A stretch of 64,000 nt of DNA from Microcyclospora pomicola (lineage: Eukaryota; Ascomycota; Dothideomycetes; Capnodiales). Shown here in pieces: positions 22,601 to 32,307 of the stretch. Under the pieces are notes generated by a model. It saw nothing but the letters and a program-made list of their open reading frames with translations. It ran no database searches and was not told the origin of the DNA. The translations under genes and the position numbers were made by a program. Positions within the stretch are counted from its first letter, which is position 1. Each line of letters starts with the position of its first letter. The stretch lies in contig NHNY01000029.1 of the NCBI GenBank assembly GCA_002786065.1, positions 267,219-331,218 of the forward strand. The letters are read 5' to 3'.

Positions 22601-25028
22601 CTGGTGACATCGACACCGAATATGCTGTGAGAGATTCACAAATTCACGTCGCTCGCGTCTATGAGGACATGATCGCCAACGATGCTACAATGGCGCTCTC
22701 CAAGAGTACCGAGCCACGACTTCAAGCTTTTGCCGACCCCCAAATCCCACTACGCATTGAAATTGGCACGCCTGGCTTGATCGAAAGCCTGGTGTTCGTG
22801 GAGGACCAGACCATGTGCAAGCCACTCCCTGATGACCACATCGAGATCGAGCCAAGGGCTTTTGGCCTGAACTTTCGGGACGTGTTGTGCGCACTTGGCC
22901 ATATCGACGGAAATACCATCGGCTTCGAGTGCAGCGGCATCGTCACAGGCATAGGGTCGCATGCACACCAATCAGGACTCAGCATTGGAGATCGTGTATG
23001 TGCCATCATGCTCGGTCATTTCGGTACCAAGGTGCGTGTACACTGGACCTGGGCCGCACGCATACCAGAGACAGCAAGTCTAGAAGAAGCCGCAACAATT
23101 CCATTGGTGTTTGCTACCGCGCACCAAGCACTCGATGTATGCGCTCGTCTTCAGGAAGCCGAAACAGTGCTCATTCATGCTGCCAGTGGCGGTGTAGGTC
23201 AGGCCGCAATCATGATGGCGCAGCTTAAGAAGGCCAGAATTTTCGCCACGGTGGGAACCCAAGCGAAAAAGCAGTTCATACACGAGACTTATGGCATTCC
23301 ACTAGATGACATCTTCTCAAGCAGGAACGATTCTTTTGCCTCTGCAGTCATGGCCAAGACAGATGGTGCTGGTGTCGACGTTATCCTCAACTCTCTCGCC
23401 GGTAATCTGCTCAAGGCATCTTGGGAGTGCATTGCACACTTTGGGCGCTTCATCGAGATTGGACGGCGCGATATTGAGCAGGACAAAGCTCTGAGCATGC
23501 TACCCTTTAGCCGAGTAGCCACATTTGCGACCGTTGATCTGAACTACCTCGTCAGACTGCGCCCGAACATGGTCAAGCAGATGATGGAAGCGATAACGCA
23601 GCTATGGCGAGCTGGAGACATCAGAGCTGTGGCACCAGTGACCCAATTCTCGATGTCAAACATCACCGCTGCATTCCGATTGATGCAGTCTGGAAAACAT
23701 CTTGGCAAGATCATTCTTACTCCCCAACCCGGAGATGAGGTACAGGTATGCAGCTCAATACGTCGCACATCTTGTTGCTGGCAGGATACTGACCAGATTC
23801 CAGGTTCTGGCATCAGTCAAGCACTTCAAGTTTGCTCAAAACGCCTCCTACCTCATCGTTGGTGGTCTTGGTGGTATAGGTCAAAGCCTAGCACGATATC
23901 TCGTCAACATCGGCTGCCAGCATCTCATCATGCTATCCAGGTCCGCAGCACAGCACAGTGAAGCCGACAGTCTCGTTCTGGAGCTCAAGTCCCGTGGCTG
24001 TACTGTCAGCATCAGAAGTTGCGATGTTTCTGACACAAAGATGCTCGATGCTACAATTGACGACTTGAAAAGAAGCGGCGTACCACCAGTCCGCGGCGTG
24101 ATTCAAGCTGCAATGGTTCTACAGGTAAGTCTTGCCTCCGTGAGCTAGACTGAAGACTGATCGAAAACAGGATTCAATTTTTGAGACCATGGATCATAAG
24201 GGATGGCAAGCAGCTTTGAAGCCAAAGGTTGCTGCCACCTGGAACCTACATAATGCCTTCAAGGACCTCGACTTCTTTGTAATGCTCGCCTCGATCGCTG
24301 GAGTGGCGGGCAGCCCAGGTCAATCAAACTATGCGGCAGGCTCAGCCTTCCAGGATGCCTTTGCTCGATACAGAGCACGTCACAATCTCCCAGCCATTTC
24401 CATCGACCTTGGCTCCGTTAGCAATGTCGGCGTTGCTGCGAAGACCGAAGGGGTGATAGAGCGACTGAAGGGGCTCGGATTCGAGCCAATCGCGGAGCTA
24501 CAGACGCTGCGAATTATTGAGATGGCCATGTGTAGCCCGCCTCGATCCGTCGACTCCAGTCAGCTCATTACTGGCTTCACCTTGTGGGACGAGTCCATGA
24601 ACGTGGCATGGGCACCTGACCACCGATACTGGTCTCTCAAGCGGAACTCAGTGTCTGGACTTCAGCATGACGAGTCTGTACGTGCGAAAACAGGACCACT
24701 TGGCGATCTGAGAGACGTCATGATTGGCGCCAAGACGTGGGAAGAAGCAGTCCAGCGCTGTCTCGATGCTCTGATGCGCAAAATGCAGGGCATATTTGCC
24801 CTGTCAGCAGACGCGATAGACGCCTCTCGTCCGATGATCGAGTACGGAGTTGACTCATTGATAGCTGTAGAACTCAGAAACTGGCTCGCATTGTCGCTTC
24901 AGGCTGACGTCTCGATCTTCGACATCATGCAATGCGCCTCACTGCAAGTGTTTGCGGAGAAGGTGGTTGAGAAGAGCCCAATCATAAGTGAGAAGGGAAT
25001 AAAGAGGGCTGTAGAAACGGCCGAGTGA
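16682..25028 (+). CDS. Highly reducing type I polyketide synthase, KS-AT-DH-MT-ER-KR-ACP
   Basis: Ten exons (16682-16918, 16967-17053, 17110-17167, 17214-17547, 17598-17881, 17934-18175, 18275-19022, 19073-23745, 23804-24124, 24171-25028) keep frame and give about 2613 residues. [10 protein letters not shown] (Cys196), EAHMTGT (His331), GHTEA (His371). AT: GQGGQW, SHSSGE (Ser710). DH: H1038 in [10 protein letters not shown] and Asp1232 in LDSMFQ. C-methyltransferase: LEIGAGTGS near 1506. [11 protein letters not shown] near 2032. KR: GGLGGIG near 2240, Tyr2382 in SNYAAG. ACP: GVDSL (Ser2557). All main catalytic residues are present; no thioesterase or reductase follows, so release needs a separate enzyme. 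A low-complexity NGVNGV linker lies between KS and AT. It should make a reduced, methyl-branched chain. Weakest calls: the acceptor at 17597 (GAG) and donor at 17054 (GTTTGT). Confidence 0.9.
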
Positions 25029-25301
25029 GCAGGAAGTCAAAGAAGCGATGCCGATCACTCAATACTGCAGTAGCAGTATGTACGTCCAGAGATGGAAGTC
25101 TGACCACCTTATGATTAGAAGAATGTAGGCGTTGGCTCAGTATTCTCATTGAGTTGAGGGTTTATCCGGCTACTTACTTACACACCACCTTTGTTTCTTT
25201 CAACTCACTGTAATCGTCTGTGCTGGGTTGAAGCACTTCGTTGTCCACATTTGAACCCGACATCTTTTTGTTCACGAGGGCTGATATAGATACTTTAGCG
25301 T
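25029..25301. other. PKS 3' flank
   Basis: No gene is seen. The stretch probably holds the PKS 3' untranslated region and terminator; it ends at the target duplication of the TIR element. Confidence 0.4.
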
Positions 25302-25306
25302 GAGAG

Positions 25307-26058
25307 GACGGAGCTCAATTCCGCCATGTGCTAACACATCACAATCACAATCTCGAGATCTTAATCTCTAGAGATTATTTATTAACAACCTTATCTATAC
25401 TACTATATTGCTATTAGTTTGACCTATAAATCAATTCCCTTACTATTTTACTATTATACTTACTACTATACTTACTACTATTCTATTAATAGCTTTATTA
25501 GCTACTAATCTTAAGCTATTTTAGGAATTTATTATAGATTCTATTAGTAATAACTATATCTATATAGAGGTTATAGACTAATTAAAAGAGCTATATAGTA
25601 TAGAAGTAAATCTCTATATACTCTAGTAGAGACTAATAATATAAAGTATAGTATTACTACTTTTAGAACTACTAGATATATCTAAGTTATCTACTTTTAT
25701 ATTATACTATTTTATATTCTCTAGTTTATAGATAAATAGAATATATATCTTTTAAGCTATAAGAGTTATAATTAGCTTACTATAAGATTATTAAGAGTAC
25801 TATAAGTAAAGCTAGATACTTAATTAGTATATTATTATATTTACTATAGTACTTATTATAGTACTTATAATATCTTATAATAGATATTTATTAAGATCTA
25901 TATAGAGATTATCTTTATAATATAGCTACTAAGCTAGATCCTACTAGTCTTAAGCTATATACTTATAGAGCTATTAATAATATAGTAGTAAGTCATTAAT
26001 GTTATTGATGATAGATGATCTAAATGTTCTAAGATACATAGCGGAATTAAGCTCCGTC
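25307..26058. mobile_element. 752-bp TIR element, AT-rich, non-autonomous or RIP-dead
   Basis: A 22-bp terminal inverted repeat (GACGGAGCTCAATTCCGC at the left end; its complement with two C/T changes at 26037-26058) bounds a very AT-rich interior with no readable protein. The flanks carry a 5-bp direct repeat GAGAG (25302-25306 and 26059-26063), a plausible target-site duplication. The interior is heavily stop-filled, so it may be a MITE or a RIP-erased larger transposon. It sits between the PKS and the rest of the cluster. Confidence 0.7.
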
Positions 26059-26255
26059 GAGAGCGAGCCCGGCTAGCGCCTTCTTTCGAGTCGCTGCGCT
26101 ACACCACTTTCGATTAAATCATAGACACTTCTTCACTCGCCTCATCTACTGACCTGAACGATCACGTTGCACACCTCTATCTGATGAAGCGATGCCACCA
26201 CAACGGCGCATATTGCGTCGACTAGAGCGGAGCTGCGCGTAGCTGGTTTGATGTC

Positions 26256-27240
26256 ATGGAAGCCACTTTCTGGAACAGGTGGGAATGGATCCATGTGGAG
26301 GGCAAAGGCATGGCATCACCAGCAACTACGAAAATCGCTGACATTACTGCCCCTGCTGAGACAGCCGCTGTCGACGAATCTTTAGACGAACACGAAGTTT
26401 GGCAACATGACCAGAAGAGCGCTCTCTCTTGGACCGTTTGCAAGGTCTCAGGGGTTATTGGCTTGAGACTTGAGCGCTTCGTCGCAGCAGAAGTATGGAC
26501 ACATCTGAAGATGACTTGGGGTCCATACGAGAGAGAGGTCGAGGAACGCTTCCAAGATTACCCCTTCGATGGCGATCGCGACCAGATCAAGGAGCGGACA
26601 GCTGTCTTTGAGTTACTCGTTCGCGAGCATCAAAAGATCGGCATGCCACTCCGCTATGACCAACAGCTCCACATCTTCGTCAAGAGACTGGCTCCTTTCT
26701 TCACGACTTGAGCTCTGATTGAGTGACGAACACTGGAAAAGCAAGACTCATCTCACATGACTGATGATTAGCTTCAAGAACTGATCACTTCCATACACGC
26801 AGAAGCCAAGTCTCCCATTGAGTCGTCCTCTGCAAGCCACACCACTCCTTCCTCCAAATCGAACTCGGCCAAGTTCAGCTTGCCAAAGAAGAAAAAAACA
26901 AAAGCAAGGCTAGCAACAAGATCAAAGACGCTTTTGCACCCGACGGCATACTCATTCCAGTCTGCTCCTACTGCAGCAAAGGACGACATTCTGTTGACGA
27001 ATGCTATACGAACGATTTTGAAAAGAGACCTCAGTGGATGATAGATCAGCAGAGCAAGAAAGATACATCCTCTGGCACAGATGCTCCACAACACAAGGGT
27101 TTCGCTGTTAGTGCTTTTCACAGTACGACTGAAGACTGGAATTATGACACTGGCGCCTCAGAGCAGCAACTAAGGCAGGCGAGTGTAGGAGCTCCCTGCT
27201 CCATTCTTCTACTACCAATTTCCACGAAGTCGATATGAAC
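26256..27240 (+). pseudogene. Ty1/copia retrotransposon gag-protease remnant
   Basis: The open piece 26256-26711 (151 residues) resembles a copia Gag: a W-Q-H-D-Q-K-S-A-L-S-W-T-V block and F-V-A-A-E-V-W-T-H-L-K. After its stop, another frame carries a Lys-rich linker and a CCHC zinc knuckle, CSYCSKGRHSVDECY, at about 26965-27010, then W-N-Y-D-T-G-A-S-E, the retropepsin active-site region, at about 27137. At least one frameshift and a stop divide these parts, and integrase and reverse transcriptase are missing. It is not RIP-saturated, unlike the flanking deserts. Whether the 151-residue piece is still expressed is unknown. Confidence 0.62.
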
Positions 27241-27834
27241 GAAGTTATTGACAGCAGATGACATGACTTGAGTGCCTCGGTCTGAGCACAGGGCAAGCCA
27301 ACAGTTTAAGCAGAAGGAACTTGTTGGATACTCGTTTCTAACTGCTGCTTCTCACACTACCTACATCAGTCCTCGTGGAAAAGGTATTGTCCGAATCTGG
27401 TATGGACAACGAAGTGTGCCAAGCCATTATGGACGCTTGTAGTCAGTGAGAAGTGTTGTTTGAGGTTATAGGTTGCTTGATTGATCCTATCTGACAGTGG
27501 GGATACCATGGTCTTATGTCTCACTCGGGGTCACAAGGTGTGGGTTTAGGCGCACTAACAATTTCAACACATCCGACTTAAGCTGCCTCTTGCATCTGTG
27601 ATCCTCCTTCTCCGAGGACCCAATCATCAATTGCAGGATGACCTTCTTGGACGTGGACGATATGGCAGCCTATGCAGCCATATAGGAGTCGAGGGACATG
27701 ACAAGAGGATGCAGCTACCTGGTGAGATGCCAGAGCGCAGCAGAAATGAACTTTTGATACAAATGATACTAGAACTGCCTGCAGCTGCTCTCATATGAGC
27801 CGTACTCGGAAGCTTTCCCAATCCCAATGATTCC
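27241..27834. other. Intergenic, no gene seen
   Basis: No coding sequence supported on either strand. It holds decayed sequence after the copia remnant and the 3' flank of the exporter gene. Confidence 0.4.
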
Positions 27835-29640
27835 TCAATTGACACCCCTGTTTGCAGCCTTGACGCTCTTCCACTCACATACCAAAGCTCCTACGATGCT
27901 GAGTGTGGCCATGACGACTGCGGTATACCATGATTTTATGATAGCATCATTGAATGCTTCGAGTATTCGCATAAGGAGCGGTGCTGGAACTTGGTCCCTA
28001 TAAGCGGTTGCGCCCTGAGCAATCGCAAACTTGGCAGCAGTCGATCCAAGTATATCGGTCAGTTCTGCGAGCAGTTTGTTGAAGAAGACGCTCTGAGCGA
28101 TTCCTATCATGATGGCTCCACCAAGTGATTGCATGAACGTTATCAGTCCGATTCCAGCCGGTATGTCTTCTGGCGGGAGCACGGCCTGAACGACTACCAG
28201 TGGTGCCTGCGCAATGAGGCCAAAGCCAAGACCGTAGAGGACTTGATAGCCAATCCACTCGGGTCTGGTCGTGCTAACATTGAAAAGAGTCAGACAGCCG
28301 GCACCAGTTGCGCTGAGTATGGATCCTAGGATCAAGACAGGGTTGTAGTATCCAACCACAGTGATGAAAGCGCCTCCGAGCAACGAAGCCAGAACCGCCG
28401 GCAAGATTGCGGCCAGCATGTAGATACCAGACTCTTGTGCTGATACGCCCAACACGCTTTGGAACCAGACGGGAATGAAGTACACCAAGATCCATGCAGC
28501 GCCACTGTTACAGAAGGCGAACCAGCATGCGCCTGCTATAGTCCTCTGCCGAACGAGTCGGCGCGGAATTGTGGCGTGCTTGTCGTTCCAGTACTGTTCT
28601 GCAACAAAGCCCAGCAGGCAGGTGATGGCTATCACCAGCAAAGCGATGATGACACCGCTATTCCAATCATGCTTGGATCCTCCCCAGGTCAGCACAAGGA
28701 ACAGACAGATTACACCACCTAGCAAGATCAGCGAGCCCAGCGGATCTGTTTCCATGATCTTTCCATGGAGTCTAGTTTGACGTTGCAATATTCGAGGCGG
28801 TGATTTGTATAATAGGATGACCATCAGAACAGCAACTGCACCCATGGGTAGATTGATCCAAAACTAGGTGATGGTCAGTGAGGGTATATCGGACTTGAGG
28901 TTCCTGACTCACACACCAGCGCCATGAGACATAGGTGCTCAAAGCGCCGCCAACTGGTGGACCTGCGACCAGTGCAATGCCAAAGATGCCACTGATCACA
29001 CCGAGGAACAACGGTCGCTTCTCAAGCGGCACAGCGAACCCAACGATGGTGAAACTTCCACCAACGACACCAGCGCTTCCAATGCCAGCGACGGCTCTTC
29101 CCACAATAAGGGATACAGAAGTGGGCGCTGCGGCACAGATTGTAGATCCGATCTCGAAGACGACAATCGACGTTACATATACCCACTTGATGGGATACAG
29201 GGCATAGAACTTGCCAAACGGAAGCTGAGTTGCGCAGATGGTGAGTGGATAAACGCCGGCGTACCAGGCAATATCGTCAGTGCTGCCAAAGTGATCGGTG
29301 ATGGTTGGGATGGCTGCTGCCAGGATCGTGGTATCCTAAGATTGCTCAGTCACGGCCGGTCGGGCGACGACAACAGATGTGCCATACGTACCAGCGCTAC
29401 AGGCAACACTGCCAAGCACAGTGCGATTGTGATACTAATCAGAGCTGGCAGAGCTGGGTACTCAACTTCAGCGACTTCGGATCCTCTTGGCAAAGGACCA
29501 GCTTGTGTGGACGTCTCATTCTTTTCATTCGTCATCGTCGTCCTTTCAGAGGGAGGTGATTCCCTCTCCCTGCTGTTGGTGATGGTCGTCTCGAGCGCGA
29601 TCGCGCCTTGCTGTTCGTTCATAGCTATTGATCTGGACAT
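27835..29640 (-). CDS. MFS exporter, DHA2-like 14-TM (toxin efflux type)
   Basis: Three exons on the minus strand (29640-29392, 29335-28913, 28863-27835) give about 566 residues. Introns are 56 bp (GTACGT donor) and 49 bp (GTGAGT donor), both phase 0. The N-terminal 60 residues are hydrophilic. Family landmarks: LDTTILAAAIPTITDHF at the first exon junction, V-G-R-A-V-A-G-I-G-S-A-G (motif C-like region), GPPVGGALS, and W-R-W-C-F-W-I-N-L-P across the second intron; about 14 hydrophobic segments follow. Length and motifs fit fungal efflux pumps such as those in aflatoxin or gliotoxin clusters. It probably exports the cluster product across the plasma membrane. It is divergently transcribed from the second regulator over 636 bp, suggesting shared control. 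Confidence 0.85.
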
Positions 29641-30276
29641 TCGATAAGATCCAAAGCTGGAGATTATGTTGAGAAGTTGTACCTTACAAGAAGTGTCGCT
29701 CGCACGGTAATGCTATGGTCAGTAGAGTGGAAAACAGGGGGAAGAGCAAGTTCTGGTTGCCTGGAACACCATGTTGGATCGAGAAAGTGGTCGGGCAATC
29801 CTTCGGGTGCACCAAGGTATAGATTGGCGATGAATGCACTTCCCCTGCTTTGCACTACGGCGAATGGAGACATGCTCATCGCGGGCTACGCACTACGATG
29901 AATGGGGGCATCCTCATTACTGTCTACGCACTACGACGAATGGAGGAATTGGCGTCTCATGCATACTGTATGTAGCACTTGGGGCAGAGATCGAATGAAA
30001 CTTTCGAGCTCTGACCAACAGCCAAGCCCAAATCTTGCCTCCCATTCCACTCTATCCACATCATCCTTGCAATCAAGAAGAACACTCTTTTGCAGCCCAT
30101 CTTGTACGTGAAGGAGTCAGGATGTCTTCCGCATGCATACTATGATAAGATCCCATCGGAGGTCAGTATCTTGAGAAGGCGAGACTCACAGATCGCAACC
30201 CAGAGGCCACAATAGTTGTATCTCACCTACTGCATCTATTGCTGTTAACCTCGATAGTGTCACTGCATCACGCAAC
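29641..30276. promoter_or_regulatory. Divergent promoter between exporter and second regulator
   Basis: No gene supported. The region separates two genes transcribed away from each other and holds the 38-bp tandem repeats at 29852-29965. It probably contains both promoters. Confidence 0.5.
29852..29965. repeat. Three tandem 38-bp repeats in the divergent promoter
   Basis: Units start at 29852, 29890 and 29928, exactly 38 bp apart. Each opens with GCACTACG, two variable bases, then GAATGG; the tails diverge. The regular spacing (near 3.6 helical turns) and the shared core suggest repeated protein-binding sites rather than a coding repeat. A weaker related GAATGCACT lies just upstream near 29832. 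Confidence 0.65.
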
Positions 30277-31452
30277 ATGGCCGAAGAATGCTGGATACGT
30301 GGTAGAGCATGCCAACGATGCTATACTCAGAAGCTGAAATGCAGAAGGTCTTCAGGACAAGCCATCTGTGTGCGTTGTGCTCGACTTCGCACACAATGCC
30401 GGCCGCGACCACGGAGGGACCGTTTTGAAAGAGACAGCACCGTCAACCTTGCTTCGCTGCATAGCATCGACTCAAATATCACACAGACACTCTCCTTTGA
30501 GCCTTCGTCGAACACCGAAGTCAGCGATATCTACCCATTGACCCTCCTGAGGCCGGCGGCGTCATCAACAGACACACCAATGAGTCTCTCTGACCTTGAT
30601 TTTACGGCATCAGGAGACAGTGACGGTTGGCAAGACTCGTTCATGCTGCCGACATTTCCAGCAGATACGTTGGCAGCCTTGGCCACGCATCAAGCACCAA
30701 ATCTAGATCATGCAGATCTGCCTGTGTTGCTTGACCTCGGAGCGCAATCTGCCGACAGCAAGCAATCACCTCTTACTGAATGGATCAATAATATTGCTCG
30801 ACTCAACAGCAGCATCTGTGCATTCCAGCAACGACCAGATGCTCGGGATGAGTTGACCCAACCTGTCAAATCGGAGTTTGAGAGGATATTCCACATGGCT
30901 GTGACCTTCTCAGCACTTGTATCTGCCCTACACGTTGAGCGTCCAGGATCAGCATTTCCTCGATCCCCCAGTGGAAGCAGCCAAACACCTTGGTATACTC
31001 CAGCTTTGTCAGACCTAACACCAACGAAACATCAAGTAACGCAGATCCTGAGCGACACGTCCAACATCCTGCTTTTGACGTCAGTTTATGGTCGACTACT
31101 TGGTCTCTTCCACGCTATCATCAGTCGTGGCCAGTCCAATCCGACCTTGCCTCAATTGGGTCTGAGTCTAGGTCTTTTTGATACTGGCGAGAGGCCTGTG
31201 GTGCAGAGTTTCATCTTAGTCAACGTGATTGAGCTGTTGGTCCGTCGTATGGATCACATGCTGGAACTGGCCAATGATGAGGCAGACATCTCGGGCTTAC
31301 AACATTTCTGCTTCCGCAATGGTCGTCGGCAACACGAGGATCGAAGCAGAGGATTGAGCATGGTCCTAGATGTGACGAGAAAGCAGCAAAAGGATCTGCT
31401 TGAGACGATTGCTAATCTAAGGACTGAACTCCTCTGTGCCACCAGCTGGTGA
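30277..31452 (+). CDS. Second Zn2Cys6 transcription factor (AflR-like)
   Basis: A single open frame of 391 residues. The zinc cluster is near the N terminus: ACQRCYTQKLKC, then C-V-R-C-A-R-L-R-T-Q-C after an eight-residue loop (C-x2-C-x6-C-x8-C-x2-C-x6-C), followed by a basic R-P-R-P-R-R-D-R linker. The rest is helical with a Leu-rich core (I-L-L-L-T-S-V-Y-G-R-L-L-G-L-F and V-I-E-L-L-V-R-R-M-D-H-M), as in fungal secondary-metabolism regulators. The start ATG is preceded by CAAC. Downstream, another frame at 31451-31549 reads E-A-A-R-M-I-K-A-N-L-R-N-L-W, similar to the end helix of such regulators, so the true C terminus may differ. It shares its promoter with the exporter and probably regulates the exporter or the releasing enzymes. 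Confidence 0.82.
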   Translation: MAEECWIRGRACQRCYTQKLKCRRSSGQAICVRCARLRTQCRPRPRRDRFERDSTVNLASLHSIDSNITQTLSFEPSSNTEVSDIYPLTLLRPAASSTDTPMSLSDLDFTASGDSDGWQDSFMLPTFPADTLAALATHQAPNLDHADLPVLLDLGAQSADSKQSPLTEWINNIARLNSSICAFQQRPDARDELTQPVKSEFERIFHMAVTFSALVSALHVERPGSAFPRSPSGSSQTPWYTPALSDLTPTKHQVTQILSDTSNILLLTSVYGRLLGLFHAIISRGQSNPTLPQLGLSLGLFDTGERPVVQSFILVNVIELLVRRMDHMLELANDEADISGLQHFCFRNGRRQHEDRSRGLSMVLDVTRKQQKDLLETIANLRTELLCATSW

Positions 31453-32307
31453 GGCAGCGAGGATGATCAAGGCGAACCTTCGTAACCTTTGGCTCCATCT
31501 GCTTTCAAGCTTCGGTACTGTAGCTAGCCCACGCAGAAGATGCAATTAATGTTGAGTCGGGTCCTCTGCTTTGAGTGCTTGCAAGATGGCACTTGGTTTG
31601 ATCTCAAACGGTCTGATCTTGATCTCGGCATCTCACATATATTGTGCGAATGGTGTGGTCCGCATTTAGATCGATCCAATTGTGCAGAAAAGAGTTCGGA
31701 CGAGCTTGGTATCCAGACAGATTGGCTATTGTCGCACACTGAATTACGTATCGACCAACAACTACAACCTCAATCTGGCATTGCGCATGTATAAGCTGAA
31801 GAACACGCCGAGAGCTTTCAATTGATGCAGCAACCACCTCGGTCGGGTCTTGGACCGATCGAGATGCCGACAAGTAAAGCTCTGAGAGCATCTAGAGAGG
31901 GCATGACCACGCGGAGTGCAAATCTGGAGATACCTCTGACCGAGGTGGTATCTGAAGCCTCTGAACACGATCCATGCTCCCGAATTGGGTCTCCGACGCA
32001 GATTGTTCCTAGTGTCTCTCGCATTCGGCCAAAAGGCGTATATGGTCATGTGACCGGAACTCCATCGCTGGAGGCTTGACTTTTATCCTTTTACAGCAGT
32101 CCGTACTTTTGCCGCGTAGCCATGCGTACAACAAGATGCAGGTGCGGATATTTGATCCTTCAGATGTTCGGACTACAGTAGGATGCAAGTACGGACAGTT
32201 GTTCCTCCAGAACGACCGGAAGCTGCATCGGAGCAAGACTGTGCTGCCGTGATTTCGTGTATAAACGGTCGTGCTGACAATGGAAGTCTCCGCGGAGGCC
32301 CAACGCC
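31453..32307. promoter_or_regulatory. Intergenic region upstream of the oxoamine synthase
   Basis: No gene is supported. Near 32133-32150 and 32176-32196 an imperfect direct repeat occurs (ATGCAGGTGCGGA and ATGCAAGTACGGA). The 3' part is likely the promoter and leader of the oxoamine synthase gene. Confidence 0.35.
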
